From Pseudomonadota bacterium (lineage in GTDB: Bacteria; Pseudomonadota; Alphaproteobacteria; Rhodospirillales; Rhodospirillaceae), in assembly GCA_020160875.1 (NCBI GenBank), contig JAIUPE010000003.1, positions 39,864 to 103,863 of the forward strand: 64,000 nt of DNA. Direction: 5' to 3'. The position numbers and the translations under genes were made by a program. Below are positions 17,307 through 26,481 of this stretch, one piece after another; within the stretch, counting starts at the first letter, position 1, and every line of letters begins with the position of its first letter. The notes under the pieces were generated by a model, which saw nothing but the letters and a program-made list of their open reading frames with translations, ran no database searches and was not told the DNA's origin.

Positions 17307-18205
17307 AACAATATGCCCTTTTGTGCGTGAAGCCGGTTTTCGGCCTCATCCCAAACCACCGACTGCGCGCCTTCAAAAACGCCCGCGGTCACTTCCTCGC
17401 CGCGGTGCGCGGGCAGGCAGTGCATGAAAATCGCATCGGGTTTCGCCGCGCTCATCAAACGCTCGTTCACTTGGAACGGCGCGAGCATCGCGTGACGATC
17501 GCCAGCCTTGTCACCCATGGAGACCCATGTGTCGGTGACGATACAATCCGCACCGCATGCGGCGGCGAGTGGATCCACACTCACACTCACGCGCGCACCC
17601 CGTGCTTTTGCCCAAGCAAGGGCTTCGGCCGACGGCCGCAATTCCGCCGGACAAGCGAGCCGAAGTTCAAAATCGAATAACCCCGCGGCATGGATCCAGC
17701 TCGTGGCGACATTGTTGCCGTCACCGGACCACATGACGACCGCATCCTTGATGGGACCTTTACGCTCTTCGTAGGTCATGATGTCGGCCATGATCTGACA
17801 AGGGTGCGAGGCATCGGTAAGCCCGTTGATCACCGGCACGGTGGCATACTGCGCGAGCTCTTGCAGCTTCTCCGGGCCTGATGTGCGCAGCATGATAGCA
17901 TCGACATAGCGTGACAAAACCCGCGCCGTATCGGCGATGGTCTCACCGCGCCCAAGCTGCATGCTTTCCGGCGACATCACGATCACTTGGCCGCCCAATT
18001 GCTGCATTCCGACTTGGAAGGAAACGCGGGTCCGCGTGGAAGGTTTCTCGAACAGCATCGCGAGCGTCTTACCGGCCAGCGGCTGACCGGACGCGCCAAG
18101 CTTGGCTTGCGCCGCTTTGAGCCGCGCCGCGCTGCTCAAGATGGACCGCAACGTCCCGGCATCGAGGAGATGGAGATCGAGAAAATGCTTCAGCGTAGTC
18201 GACAT
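17291..18205 (-). CDS. argF: Ornithine carbamoyltransferase
   Basis: From ATG 18205 ([11 protein letters not shown]) the protein has 304 residues. It joins carbamoyl phosphate and ornithine to form citrulline. All site motifs are present: [12 protein letters not shown] (carbamoyl phosphate), HPCQ, the [16 protein letters not shown] loop and [11 protein letters not shown] (ornithine site Cys). The much longer open frame upstream lies inside argD and is spurious. It is the second gene of the arginine operon, 29 bases behind argD. Confidence 0.97.
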   Translation of the reverse strand: MSTTLKHFLDLHLLDAGTLRSILSSAARLKAAQAKLGASGQPLAGKTLAMLFEKPSTRTRVSFQVGMQQLGGQVIVMSPESMQLGRGETIADTARVLSRYVDAIMLRTSGPEKLQELAQYATVPVINGLTDASHPCQIMADIMTYEERKGPIKDAVVMWSGDGNNVATSWIHAAGLFDFELRLACPAELRPSAEALAWAKARGARVSVSVDPLAAACGADCIVTDTWVSMGDKAGDRHAMLAPFQVNERLMSAAKPDAIFMHCLPAHRGEEVTAGVFEGAQSVVWDEAENRLHAQKGILLWCLT

Positions 18206-18234
18206 GTGAGCCCTCCGGGCCGGTAACGCGTGCC

Positions 18235-19413
18235 CTAAGCCGCCGCAAGCTCCGCGGCTGATTTTTCGATGATCCCGACGGCGGCCTCGATTTCCGTATC
18301 GCCGATGATGAGCGGCGGCACGAGACGCACGACATTGTCGCCCGCAGCCACCGTCAGGAGGCCGTTCGCCATGAGGCGCGCGACCAAATCGCCATTCGGC
18401 CCGACGCACTTGAGGCCGATCATCAACCCCTTGCCGCGAACCTCGGCGAACACCTTGGGGTATTTCGCCACAACGGCCTGCACGCCGGACCACAATTTCG
18501 CCGCCGCCGCATTCACACCGTCGAGGAAACCCGGCGCAAGCATGACGTCGAGCACGGCGTCGGCCGCCGCCATCGCCAGCGGGTTGCCGCCGAACGTCGA
18601 GCCATGAGAGCCAGGCGTCATGAATTGCGCGGCCCGCTCGGTCGCGAGACAAGCGCCCACGGGAAACCCGCCGCCAAGGCCCTTCGCGAGGGCCATGACA
18701 TCGGGCGTCACACCGGACCATTCGTACGCAAAGAGCTTGCCCGTGCGGCCCATGCCGGTCTGCACTTCGTCGAAAATCAAAAGAAGGCCAAATTCATCGG
18801 CCATGGCGCGCAGTCCACGCAGGTAGTCTGGATCACACGGTAAAATGCCGCCCTCGCCCTGCACCGGTTCGACCACGACGGCCGCTGTTTGCGGCGTCAC
18901 GGCGGCGCGCGCTTCGTTGAGATTACCTAAAGCGACCTGATCAAAACCTTCCACTTTGGGCGCGAAACCGTCGAGGTGCTTTTCCTGCCCCCCCGCCGAA
19001 ATCGTGGCCAGCGTACGGCCATGAAAGGCGCCGCGCGCGGTGATGACACGGTGTTTTTCCGTGCGGCCTTGGGCTTGATGGTAACGGCGCGCGACTTTCA
19101 GCGCGCACTCCATGGCTTCCGCGCCGGAGTTACAGAAAAACGCCGTGTCGGCGAAAGAGTTCGCCACCAGCCGCCCGGCCACCTTCTCCTGCCCCGCGAC
19201 ACGGTACAGGTTCGAGCAGTGCCACAGCTTATCCGCCTGCTCCTTGAGCTTGGCGACAAGATGAGGATGCACATGGCCCAGACTATTCACGGCAACACCC
19301 GCGGCAAAGTCGAGGAATCGGCGGCCGTCCACCGCGATCAACCACGCACCTTCGCCACGTTCGAACACGATGTCGGTTCTCGCGAATACCGGCATCACAG
19401 CGGAAATAGCCAT
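18235..19413 (-). CDS. argD: Acetylornithine/succinyldiaminopimelate aminotransferase
   Basis: The start is ATG 19413 ([10 protein letters not shown]) behind an AAGGGG ribosome site, giving 392 residues. This class III PLP aminotransferase carries [43 protein letters not shown] and the PLP-lysine motif [14 protein letters not shown]. It makes acetylornithine in arginine synthesis and may also serve lysine synthesis as N-succinyl-DAP aminotransferase, which lysA in the same window makes relevant. First gene of the leftward operon. Confidence 0.95.
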   Translation of the reverse strand: MAISAVMPVFARTDIVFERGEGAWLIAVDGRRFLDFAAGVAVNSLGHVHPHLVAKLKEQADKLWHCSNLYRVAGQEKVAGRLVANSFADTAFFCNSGAEAMECALKVARRYHQAQGRTEKHRVITARGAFHGRTLATISAGGQEKHLDGFAPKVEGFDQVALGNLNEARAAVTPQTAAVVVEPVQGEGGILPCDPDYLRGLRAMADEFGLLLIFDEVQTGMGRTGKLFAYEWSGVTPDVMALAKGLGGGFPVGACLATERAAQFMTPGSHGSTFGGNPLAMAAADAVLDVMLAPGFLDGVNAAAAKLWSGVQAVVAKYPKVFAEVRGKGLMIGLKCVGPNGDLVARLMANGLLTVAAGDNVVRLVPPLIIGDTEIEAAVGIIEKSAAELAAA

Positions 19414-19439
19414 GAGTCGCCCCTTCACTGGCGAAGCTC

Positions 19440-19499
19440 GGCCGGAAATCCGGCCACGAAAACAAGACGGAAAAAATTTGGGCGGCCCTCAGACCGCCC
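19440..19499 (-). promoter_or_regulatory. Structured argD leader with terminator-like hairpin
   Basis: On the minus strand, GGGCGG (19499-19494) pairs with CCGCCC (19485-19480), followed by AAATTTTTT. A second stem, GGCCGG (19455-19450) with CCGGCC (19445-19440), lies between this and the argD ribosome site. The first hairpin may end transcription from the upstream ABC permease gene or act as an attenuator for argD. Confidence 0.5.
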
Positions 19500-19507
19500 G
19501 CCCATCC

Positions 19508-19535
19508 TTCATACGCTTAACCCGGGGTTTGTCAA
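19508..19535 (-). promoter_or_regulatory. Promoter of the argD-argF-hslO operon
   Basis: Reading the minus strand, TTGACA (19535-19530) is followed after 16 bases by TATGAA (19513-19508). Transcription would start near 19501, immediately before the terminator-like hairpin of the leader. Confidence 0.55.
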
Positions 19536-19557
19536 CGACTGCGCCACCCGCCGATAC

Positions 19558-20382
19558 TCAGGCCTTCAGCTTATAGCCGCTGCGAATGACGGCGTAGGTG
19601 CAGAACGTGGCAACGATACTGAGGATCGTCAAAATGATGACGCCGGGAATGTGATTGCTGACCGGCTGACCGAGGAACCCGTAACGGAAGCCGTCGATGT
19701 TATAGAAAAACGGATTGTAGTGAGCGATGAACTGCGCCCACGGCGGCAACCGATCGATGGTGTAAAACGTGCCAGACAAGAAGGTCAGGGGCGTGACGAT
19801 AAAATTTGTCACGACCGCCATGTGGTCGAACTTCTCGGCCCACACAGCCGCGACGATGCCGAGCAGCGACATGAGAAGGCAGCCCGCAACGGCGTGAAAC
19901 AGTATAAGCCAGATGCTGTAAACATGAATGTCAGCAAAGAACGCCATCACCCCGAGGCACACGGCTCCAACAGCGAGGCCGCGCGTCACGCCGCCCAGCG
20001 TCCAGGCGACAGTCAATTCCAACGCGCTCAATGGCGGCATCAAAACATCGACGATATTACCCTGAACCTTCGAGACCAGGATTGAAGACGAGGTGTTGGC
20101 GAAGGCATTCTGGATCATGGTCATGATCACCAAGCCCGGCACCAAAAAGTCGCCGAAAGGAAAACCGTGCACCATGCCGCCACGACCAAACGCGAAGACC
20201 ATGACCAGGAGGAACATGAGGCTGGTGATCACCGGCGCGGCAACCGTCTGAAAAACCACCTTCCAGAAGCGCCGCACCTCCTTCAGGTAAAGCTCCCACA
20301 TGCCGCGCCAATTGACCGAGCCCATGGTTCGCGGATAAGGCGCCGTGAAGGCGTTCGAGTTCTGTACCGTCTGATCGCGCAT
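19558..20382 (-). CDS. ABC-2 type transporter permease without adjacent ATPase
   Basis: From ATG 20382 (MRDQTVQNSN), behind a GAGGA ribosome site, the protein has 274 residues with six hydrophobic segments and the ABC-2 C-terminal motif VTPLTFLSGTFYTIDRLPPW. Such permeases export polysaccharides, lipids or drugs with a separate ATPase. None is encoded next to it. A paralogous permease with an ATPase lies at 42574-44285, whose ATPase might serve both. Confidence 0.85.
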   Translation of the reverse strand: MRDQTVQNSNAFTAPYPRTMGSVNWRGMWELYLKEVRRFWKVVFQTVAAPVITSLMFLLVMVFAFGRGGMVHGFPFGDFLVPGLVIMTMIQNAFANTSSSILVSKVQGNIVDVLMPPLSALELTVAWTLGGVTRGLAVGAVCLGVMAFFADIHVYSIWLILFHAVAGCLLMSLLGIVAAVWAEKFDHMAVVTNFIVTPLTFLSGTFYTIDRLPPWAQFIAHYNPFFYNIDGFRYGFLGQPVSNHIPGVIILTILSIVATFCTYAVIRSGYKLKA

Positions 20383-20420
20383 TGCAGTCCTCTTTACTTG
20401 GACGCCATGATGCCCCGGCC

Positions 20421-20987
20421 ATGACGGAACCACAACGCCCCGCACGCAAGTCTGCCCCGCGCAAAATGACGCCGCGGCGGCTGGAAAATATCGCGCGCTT
20501 CTATATCGAGCGGTTCGCCACCACGTCGGCGCACCTGCGCCGGGTCCTGTCGCGCCGGGCCGAGCGCGCGCGGCGGGTACACGGCGGCGAAGCCGCCGAA
20601 ATGAACGGCTGGATCGAGGAGGTTGTCGCCCGCCTGGTGCGCCTGGGCCTGGTGAACGACGCCCGCTATGCCGCCGATCGCGCGGCGTCATTGCGCCGAC
20701 TGGGCCGTGGGCCGGGGCGCATTCGCGCGCTTCTCGCGGCAAAGGGCGTCCCCCGGGCGATGATCGAAAACGTTCTGAAGGAGACGGCGGAAACCGACGA
20801 CGGAGAGGACGCGAGCCTCAATGCCGCAGTCGCTTACGCCAAGCGGCGGCGTTTTGGGGCCTATGGAAAAGCGCCCGCCGACAAAGAGGAACGGGCAAAA
20901 AAGCAAAAGAAGGAACTCGCCGCGCTGGGCCGTGCCGGTTTCGCCTATGCGATCGCGCGTAAGGCCCTCGCGGGCGATGCTGAGTAG
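20421..20987 (+). CDS. recX: Regulatory protein RecX
   Basis: I start at ATG 20421 (MTEPQRPARK), giving 188 residues; the frame is open to 20382 but that part overlaps the start of the divergent permease. The body shows RecX helical repeats (LENIARFYIERFATTSAHLR, LVRLGLVNDARYAADRAASL, LLAAKGVPRAMIENVL). RecX binds RecA filaments and usually restrains them. recA is not in the window. The product is strongly basic, as is usual. Confidence 0.85.
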   Translation: MTEPQRPARKSAPRKMTPRRLENIARFYIERFATTSAHLRRVLSRRAERARRVHGGEAAEMNGWIEEVVARLVRLGLVNDARYAADRAASLRRLGRGPGRIRALLAAKGVPRAMIENVLKETAETDDGEDASLNAAVAYAKRRRFGAYGKAPADKEERAKKQKKELAALGRAGFAYAIARKALAGDAE

Positions 20988-20990
20988 GCA

Positions 20991-21512
20991 TTAACGGCGC
21001 ACGGCGAGCGCCTGATCCTCAGCGCGGATGCGCACATAGAGGATGGCGGCATTGAGCACCGAGAACGTCACCGCCAGCATCCAGGCGTCAAACACCAGCG
21101 GCAGCACAGCGATCTCCAGGATCACCACCAGATAATTCGGATGGCGAACGAAGCGATAGGGCCCGCGCCGCACGAGGGGGGCGTCGGGCAGCGTGATGAT
21201 GCGCGTGGTCCAAAACGGGCCAAGCGACCACAACACCCAAAGGCGCGCCGCCTGGAGACAGACAAAAACCACGAGCAGCGACAGGTTGACGACCGGAGAG
21301 GTGAGCGCGACCCATCCCAGGAGGGTGATGAGCCAAACCGCATGAAGCGCGACGATGAGCGGATAATGCGCAGCGCCGATCTCGACAGCGCCGCGCGCCA
21401 TAAGCGCAGCCGTATTGCGCTTGGCGACGACCAGCTCGGCAAGACGCTGGCCCGCCACCAGGAGCAGGATGGCATAGGCGAACCAGCCCGGCACAGCCAT
21501 GCTCGCTGTCAT
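20991..21512 (-). CDS. ICMT-family membrane methyltransferase
   Basis: A 173-residue integral membrane protein with about five hydrophobic segments and the isoprenylcysteine carboxyl methyltransferase signature RRGPYRFVRHPNYLVVILE, where Arg, His and Pro bind AdoMet. In bacteria, small ICMT-like enzymes next to type III polyketide synthases methylate alkylresorcinol-type phenolic lipids (Streptomyces srsB is the known case). Its start is three bases from the synthase stop, which supports that reading. ATG 21500 is an alternative start. Confidence 0.88.
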   Translation of the reverse strand: MTASMAVPGWFAYAILLLVAGQRLAELVVAKRNTAALMARGAVEIGAAHYPLIVALHAVWLITLLGWVALTSPVVNLSLLVVFVCLQAARLWVLWSLGPFWTTRIITLPDAPLVRRGPYRFVRHPNYLVVILEIAVLPLVFDAWMLAVTFSVLNAAILYVRIRAEDQALAVRR

Positions 21513-21515
21513 AAC

Positions 21516-22634
21516 CTATCCCAGGTCCATGAGACATGTGGCCGCTGAAAAACCAGGACCCAGGGCGGTCATCAGGTGCGGCCCCTTTTCGCCGGCCGCG
21601 AGCGTGCGTTCGAGCACCGCGAGGACCGTGACCGCCGACATATTCCCGCGTTCGGCAAGCACGGCGCGGGCATGAACGAGCCCCCCCGGCGCGAGGCCGT
21701 AGGCGCTTTCAAGCGCCTCGAGCACCCTCTCGCCGCCGGGATGAACAATGAGGCCGGCGAGATCCTCCTGCGTGAGACCACAGTCACGCAAGAACACATC
21801 GGTCACGGGACGGAGTTTCGTGCAAACGAGATGAGGGATGCTGCGTGAGAAAATCACGCCGAGACCGTCATCCTCGACACGCCAACCCATGATATCCCGC
21901 GTCTCGGGCCATGTATGTTCGCTCCAGGCATGGACGCGCGCGCGCGAAATCGGGCTGTCGCCCGCACCGCCGGCGCGCAACAGAACCGCAGCCGCGCCGT
22001 CGCCGAAAATCGCGGCGGCGATGATGTTTTGTTTACTGTTATCGGCCGCGCGGAATGTCAGACCGCACAACTCGACGCAGAGAAAGAGAATCCAACGTCC
22101 TGGCATCGACCGCGCCATCGCGGCGGCGCGCGCGAGACCAATCGCGCCGCCCGCGCATCCAAGGCCGAAGACCGGCAAGCGCTGCGTCGCCGGCGAAAGG
22201 CCAAGCGGTCCCTGTAGAAGCGAGTCGAGGCTGGGCGTGGCGATGCCGGTGGAAGAAACGGTTATCGTCGCAGCGACGTCTTTCGCGAGCACGCCAGCCG
22301 CGGCGAGCGCTTTCTGACCGGCTTCGATCAGGAGCGCGAGCGCGTTTTCCTCGTAGAGACGGGCACGCTCCGGCCAGCCGTGAGCCGTGCCATACCACTC
22401 CAGCGGGACACAGGAATGGCGGGACTGCACGCCCGCATTCCCGTAAGCCGATGCCATCCGCTCCATGAGCCCGGACGCATGGCCAAAGATCCGCGCCGCC
22501 GCCGCGAGCGCCTCGCCCTGTGTGAAACAGAACCGCGGATAAGCGGTGGATACGGCGGCGATGTGGACGGGGATTTGACCGGCCCACGTATTCGCCGGAC
22601 TCAGGGACAGCGGCGCGTCGGAGGCGATCAGCAT
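21516..22634 (-). CDS. Type III polyketide synthase
   Basis: A 372-residue chalcone-synthase-fold enzyme with an intact Cys-His-Asn triad: C160 (FGLGCAGGAIGL), H298 (LIVHPGGERV) and N331 (ERGNMSA), plus the C-terminal GPG loop (ALGPGFSAATC). These homodimeric enzymes extend acyl-CoA starters with malonyl-CoA; bacterial members next to an ICMT-like gene typically make alkylpyrones or alkylresorcinols from long fatty acyl starters. The starter here cannot be read from sequence. It lies in a tight leftward operon with lipid-handling membrane proteins. Confidence 0.94.
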   Translation of the reverse strand: MLIASDAPLSLSPANTWAGQIPVHIAAVSTAYPRFCFTQGEALAAAARIFGHASGLMERMASAYGNAGVQSRHSCVPLEWYGTAHGWPERARLYEENALALLIEAGQKALAAAGVLAKDVAATITVSSTGIATPSLDSLLQGPLGLSPATQRLPVFGLGCAGGAIGLARAAAMARSMPGRWILFLCVELCGLTFRAADNSKQNIIAAAIFGDGAAAVLLRAGGAGDSPISRARVHAWSEHTWPETRDIMGWRVEDDGLGVIFSRSIPHLVCTKLRPVTDVFLRDCGLTQEDLAGLIVHPGGERVLEALESAYGLAPGGLVHARAVLAERGNMSAVTVLAVLERTLAAGEKGPHLMTALGPGFSAATCLMDLG

Positions 22635-22641
22635 GGATACC

Positions 22642-23106
22642 CTAATGTGTCTGGATATCTTGAGTTCCAGGAGGCAACGCGCAGGCCACCGGCGCCGCGG
22701 CCGGATCGACGATCATGTCGCATACAAGCACAAGATCCTGGAGGACGGGACTCAAACGGTTTGCGAGGAACTTCACAAGGCCAGGAGCGGCTTCCGGCGC
22801 GCAAAAAGCCCAGCTCAAAAAAGGGCCGTCATGAGGGATGAAAGCGGCGATCTCCGGCGTCCTAGATAAATGCGTTATCGCCGCACCGATATCCTTCCCG
22901 CATCCCGCCTTCAGCCATTGCGGGCGCACGCCCAAGTGCCACAAAAGATAAAGACCCGGTCGCCCGACAAGCGGCTGCGGATCGAACGATAGCAGGCGCG
23001 GATAACGCGCGCCGTCCGGCTGCCAAACGATAGGCGGCGATGTCCCACGTCCCGGCGTGATGGCTCCGGCCATGCGTTTGAGGATACCGGACGCCTTGTC
23101 TTTCAC
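22642..23106 (-). CDS. Unknown 154-residue protein of the polyketide operon
   Basis: I start at GTG 23106, which overlaps the PAP2 stop in a GTGA arrangement; the longer open frame upstream lies within the phosphatase gene. The protein is soluble, with Trp- and Pro-rich N-terminal segments (PPIVWQPDGARYPRLLSFDP), then GLYLLWHLGVRPQWLKAG and a helix-rich end (PGLVKFLANRLSPVLQDLVL). I know no family for it. Its place between PAP2 and the polyketide synthase suggests a role in the same lipid pathway. Confidence 0.7.
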   Translation of the reverse strand: MKDKASGILKRMAGAITPGRGTSPPIVWQPDGARYPRLLSFDPQPLVGRPGLYLLWHLGVRPQWLKAGCGKDIGAAITHLSRTPEIAAFIPHDGPFLSWAFCAPEAAPGLVKFLANRLSPVLQDLVLVCDMIVDPAAAPVACALPPGTQDIQTH

Positions 23107-23789
23107 GAGGATTTTGCCTCGCCGCGCCGAAGCATGACGTGGGCGAGGCCCGCGTTCACCGCCAGGACGAATGCGCCCGCGAAGACGATATCGCTGAGGA
23201 AGTGCGCCCCCTGGATGACGCGCACAAGACCGATCATGGCGCCGCACGCAAGGCCTATGACCACGCCGGTCAACCGCCATTCCTTCGGCAACAGAAAGGC
23301 GTAGGCCGTGAGCCAAAACCCGATCGCGGCATGGCCGGATGTGAAGGAGCAATTGTGCGCGCACTCCTGCGCGATCCAGCCCGGCGGTGTGAAAGCGGCG
23401 TGGCCGCCGAAGAAAACAGTGTCATTGGGCCGCGCGCGGCCCCAATGCGACTTGAGGAGAGTCTCGACAAGAAGGCCAGGCCCAATCGCGAGGGTCGCGA
23501 TGAGATAGATCATGCGCGGCGTTGTGATCCCTAAAAATGCCTGACGGAACACAAGGCCCGCGATCCACAGAAGCAGACAGAAGATCAGCGTGCCGATAAT
23601 GAGAGTGGGCGCCGCCTCCCGTACAAAGACAAAGAACCGCGCGCGATCGAGATAAAAGCCGGAGCCGCTTTGGTAAAAAAGTCCGCTAAAGGCGACATCG
23701 AGACCGGGCACGAACATCAGAAGGCACAATGCGGCCATGACCCAGCGCACGGGATGTTCGCGCACTTCGCGCGCGAGGCGTTCGTTCAT
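23103..23789 (-). CDS. PAP2-family membrane phosphatase (polyketide operon)
   Basis: From ATG 23789 (MNERLAREVREH) the protein has 228 residues and six hydrophobic segments. The three PAP2 motifs are visible: KSHWGRARP, the phosphatase-core FTSGHA, and RVIQGAHFLSD with the catalytic His. Such enzymes remove phosphate from membrane lipids (phosphatidate, undecaprenyl pyrophosphate, lipid A). Its start is two bases from the end of the LptG-like gene. Substrate unknown. Confidence 0.88.
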   Translation of the reverse strand: MNERLAREVREHPVRWVMAALCLLMFVPGLDVAFSGLFYQSGSGFYLDRARFFVFVREAAPTLIIGTLIFCLLLWIAGLVFRQAFLGITTPRMIYLIATLAIGPGLLVETLLKSHWGRARPNDTVFFGGHAAFTPPGWIAQECAHNCSFTSGHAAIGFWLTAYAFLLPKEWRLTGVVIGLACGAMIGLVRVIQGAHFLSDIVFAGAFVLAVNAGLAHVMLRRGEAKSS

Positions 23790-23791
23790 TG

Positions 23792-24916
23792 TCAGCCGTC
23801 CTCGCGGTGGAACAGATAGGCGAGGCCGAGCAAGCCCGCGACCGCCGTTGGCGCCCATGCGGCCAGCATCAGCGGTAAGGTCGCCGAAAGGCCAAGCGCA
23901 TAGGTAAAACGGCTGAAGAAGTAAAAGAGAAATCCCGTCGAGACGCCGGCGATGCCGCGCGCGGTCCATCCGGCAAGCCGAGCGTTGGAGGTCAGGAAGA
24001 AGACGGAGGCGACCAGCACCATCGCGCACAGCAAGAACGGCGTGGCCAGTAAGGAATGCCAATAGAGCCGGTGCGGCAAAGCGGAGAATCCGGACGCGCG
24101 CGAGAATTTGATGAAAGCGGGTAATTCCCAGAACGAAAGCGTCTCCGGCGGCGCAAAACTGTTCTCGACCTGCTGAAAGGTGATCGCGGTCGGCAAATCG
24201 AGGCTATCGCGAAAGACCGGGGGACGCCCCGGCACCATGTCCCACACGTTCTGTAGGTGGAACTGTCCGCCGGTGAGCTGCCCGTTCTCGGCGTTGTAAC
24301 GCCCCTCGAGCTTCTCTGACGCGTCGGTGCGGAAGATCGACACATCATTGAGCTGGAGTGTGCCGCCGTCTTGGCGGACAGTGGCGGCGTGGACGACGAT
24401 GCCGCGGTTGTCGCGCTCTTCGCGTAGCCAGAGACCCGCTTTGCCGATGTTGAGGCTGGCGGCATTCTTGCGCAGGAGCGTCTGGTCCATGCGCTGATAG
24501 CTTTCGTACATCGTCGCGGCGAGCGGATCGATGGCGGCCAGATTGAGAATACCCAAAAGGCCCGCAAGGATCAGGGCCGGGGCAAGGAATTGCCAGACCG
24601 ACACACCGGCCGACCGCATGACGACCAGCTCGTGGCTGCGCGAGAGCCGGAATAACGCGAACATCATCGCGATCATCACCGTGAAGGGCAGCACCGCCTG
24701 AACCGTGTGCGGCATCTTCAGAAGCGCCATGCCGAGAACCGTCCCGAACGCGAGATTCTCGTCGCCCACGGCGCGGCGCATCAGCTCGATGGTATCGAAC
24801 AGAAGGATCAGCCCGGAGATCACGGCGAGCAGGCCCACGAAGGCGAGAATGAAGTGCCAGCCCAGATAGACCGAAAGAGTTGGTGTGACGCGCGTCACCA
24901 AGGAAGCCTTTTGCAT
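23792..24916 (-). CDS. LptG-like lipid export permease
   Basis: From ATG 24916 (MQKASLVTRV) the 374-residue protein has the LptF/LptG plan: three N-terminal membrane helices, a periplasmic beta-jellyroll domain (about 135-265), and three C-terminal helices. LptG with LptF and LptB2 extracts LPS from the inner membrane. Usually lptF and lptG are adjacent; here it is alone and heads an operon with PAP2, an unknown gene, a type III PKS and an ICMT. It may be the cell's LptG or a paralogue dedicated to another lipid. Confidence 0.82.
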   Translation of the reverse strand: MQKASLVTRVTPTLSVYLGWHFILAFVGLLAVISGLILLFDTIELMRRAVGDENLAFGTVLGMALLKMPHTVQAVLPFTVMIAMMFALFRLSRSHELVVMRSAGVSVWQFLAPALILAGLLGILNLAAIDPLAATMYESYQRMDQTLLRKNAASLNIGKAGLWLREERDNRGIVVHAATVRQDGGTLQLNDVSIFRTDASEKLEGRYNAENGQLTGGQFHLQNVWDMVPGRPPVFRDSLDLPTAITFQQVENSFAPPETLSFWELPAFIKFSRASGFSALPHRLYWHSLLATPFLLCAMVLVASVFFLTSNARLAGWTARGIAGVSTGFLFYFFSRFTYALGLSATLPLMLAAWAPTAVAGLLGLAYLFHREDG

Positions 24917-24961
24917 TGTGCAGCGTGCTGAGCGTAACATCGCCCAGCACCCCGGGGAACC

Positions 24962-25537
24962 ATGGTCAAACTGACAAAAATCTACACGCGCGGCGGCGAC
25001 ACGGGCGAAACGTCCCTCGGCGACGGCTCAAGGGTCAAGAAACACGATTTGCGCGTCGCGGCCTACGGCGCCGTCGATGAAGCGAACGCCGCCATCGGCG
25101 TCGCGCGCCTGCACACAAAAGACGCCGCCGACATCGACGCGACGCTGTCGCGGATCCAAAACGATCTGTTCGATCTCGGCGCCGATCTATGCACCCCGCA
25201 TACGGCCGGTGAAGGGCCCGGAAAAGCGCTGCGGATCGTACAAGCTCAAGTGGACCGGTTGGAACGCGAGATCGACGTCATGAACGGCAAACTTGCGCCG
25301 CTGACATCTTTCGTTCTACCGGGCGGCGCGCCCGCGGCGGCCCTTCTCCACGTCGGGCGAACCATCGTGCGGCGAGCGGAGCGTGACATTACGGCGCTCG
25401 CGGAGCACGAGGCGATCAATCCCGTGGCGCTGACATATGCCAACCGGCTGTCGGATCACCTGTTCGTCCTGTCACGCTATCTCAATGCGGGAAATGCCGG
25501 CGACGTGCTCTGGGTACCGGGCGCTAATCGGACATAA
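24962..25537 (+). CDS. Cob(I)yrinic acid a,c-diamide adenosyltransferase, PduO type
   Basis: A 191-residue ATP:cob(I)alamin adenosyltransferase with the PduO signatures KIYTRGGDTGETSLGDGSRV (ATP site), YGAVDEANAAIG, FVLPGG and RAERDITALAEHEAINPVAL. It forms adenosylcobalamin, the cofactor needed by NrdJ encoded at 49.7 kb. It is divergent from the LptG-like gene with 45 bases between starts. Confidence 0.94.
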   Translation: MVKLTKIYTRGGDTGETSLGDGSRVKKHDLRVAAYGAVDEANAAIGVARLHTKDAADIDATLSRIQNDLFDLGADLCTPHTAGEGPGKALRIVQAQVDRLEREIDVMNGKLAPLTSFVLPGGAPAAALLHVGRTIVRRAERDITALAEHEAINPVALTYANRLSDHLFVLSRYLNAGNAGDVLWVPGANRT

Positions 25538-25728
25538 AACGCGGGACAGGCGTGCGTTTCGATGCTGCAACGCAGCATTATTTCGTTTGACACCCCAGAT
25601 ACGACGAACTAGTTGTGTTGCCCTTTCCAAGCTGAAAAAACATGTAGACCGGCGCCAGGCCGGACACCCGCTGGGCGTCAATTCCGTCCACCACATTCGC
25701 GGTTTTCGGGGGAACAGGTTCGGACACC
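25538..25728 (+). promoter_or_regulatory. Gap before etfB with hairpin and partial promoter
   Basis: ATGCTGC (25562-25568) and GCAGCAT (25572-25578) form a 7-bp stem followed by TATTTCGTTT, a weak terminator for the adenosyltransferase gene. TTGACA at 25587-25592 is a perfect -35, but no good -10 lies at the right distance. The region should hold the etf operon promoter. Confidence 0.35.
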
Positions 25729-26481
25729 ATGAAGATACTCGTCGCAATCAAACGCGTGGTCGACTTCAACGTCAAAGTTCGCGTCAAAGCGGACAAGACC
25801 GGAGTCGAACTGTCCAATGTCAAAATGTCGATGAACCCGTTCGACGAAATCGCCGTCGAAGAAGCCGTACGCCTCAAAGAGGCCGGCAAGGCGACCGAGA
25901 TCGTGATCGTCTCCATCGGCCCTCAGGCGGCGCAGGAAACCATCCGCACCGCGCTGGCCATGGGCGGCGACCGCGGCATTCTGGTGCAAACCGATGCGGA
26001 AGTTCAGCCGCTGGCGGTCGCGAAGGTGTTGAAGGCGGTCGTCGAGAAGGAAAGCCCGAACCTCATCGTGCTCGGCAAACAGGCCATCGACGACGATTCC
26101 AACCAGGTCGGTCAGATGCTCGCGGCCCTGCTCGGCTGGCCGCAAGGCACGTTCGCCTCGAAGGTCGCCCTCGAGGGTGAAGGCGTCGCCGTGACGCGCG
26201 AAGTGGACGGCGGCCTTGAAACCATCAATCTGAAACTCCCGGCCGTGGTCACCACGGACCTGCGCCTCAATGAGCCGCGCTATGCGTCGCTGCCGAACAT
26301 CATGAAGGCGAAGAAGAAGACCATCGACACCTTGGCGCCCGATGCGCTCGGCGTCGATGTCGCCCCGCGCCTCACGACACTGAAGGTCGAAGAACCCGCG
26401 AAGCGCCAAGGCGGCGTGAAAGTCGCCGACGTCGCGGCCCTCGTCGATAAACTCAAGAATGAAGCGAAGGTGATCGGATGA
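25729..26481 (+). CDS. etfB: Electron transfer flavoprotein beta subunit
   Basis: A 250-residue EtfB opening with [20 protein letters not shown] and carrying the [18 protein letters not shown] and [20 protein letters not shown] segments typical of group I ETF. With EtfA it carries electrons from acyl-CoA dehydrogenases to ETF-quinone oxidoreductase. It overlaps etfA by four bases. Confidence 0.97.
   Translation: MKILVAIKRVVDFNVKVRVKADKTGVELSNVKMSMNPFDEIAVEEAVRLKEAGKATEIVIVSIGPQAAQETIRTALAMGGDRGILVQTDAEVQPLAVAKVLKAVVEKESPNLIVLGKQAIDDDSNQVGQMLAALLGWPQGTFASKVALEGEGVAVTREVDGGLETINLKLPAVVTTDLRLNEPRYASLPNIMKAKKKTIDTLAPDALGVDVAPRLTTLKVEEPAKRQGGVKVADVAALVDKLKNEAKVIG

Noticed and set aside
18206..18721. 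N-terminal extension of argF up to 18721
   Set aside because: The extra sequence lies within argD in another frame; the true ArgF start is supported by homology at 18205.
25587..25616. TTGACA as a full promoter for etfB
   Set aside because: No acceptable -10 at 16-18 bases; kept only as a partial signal.
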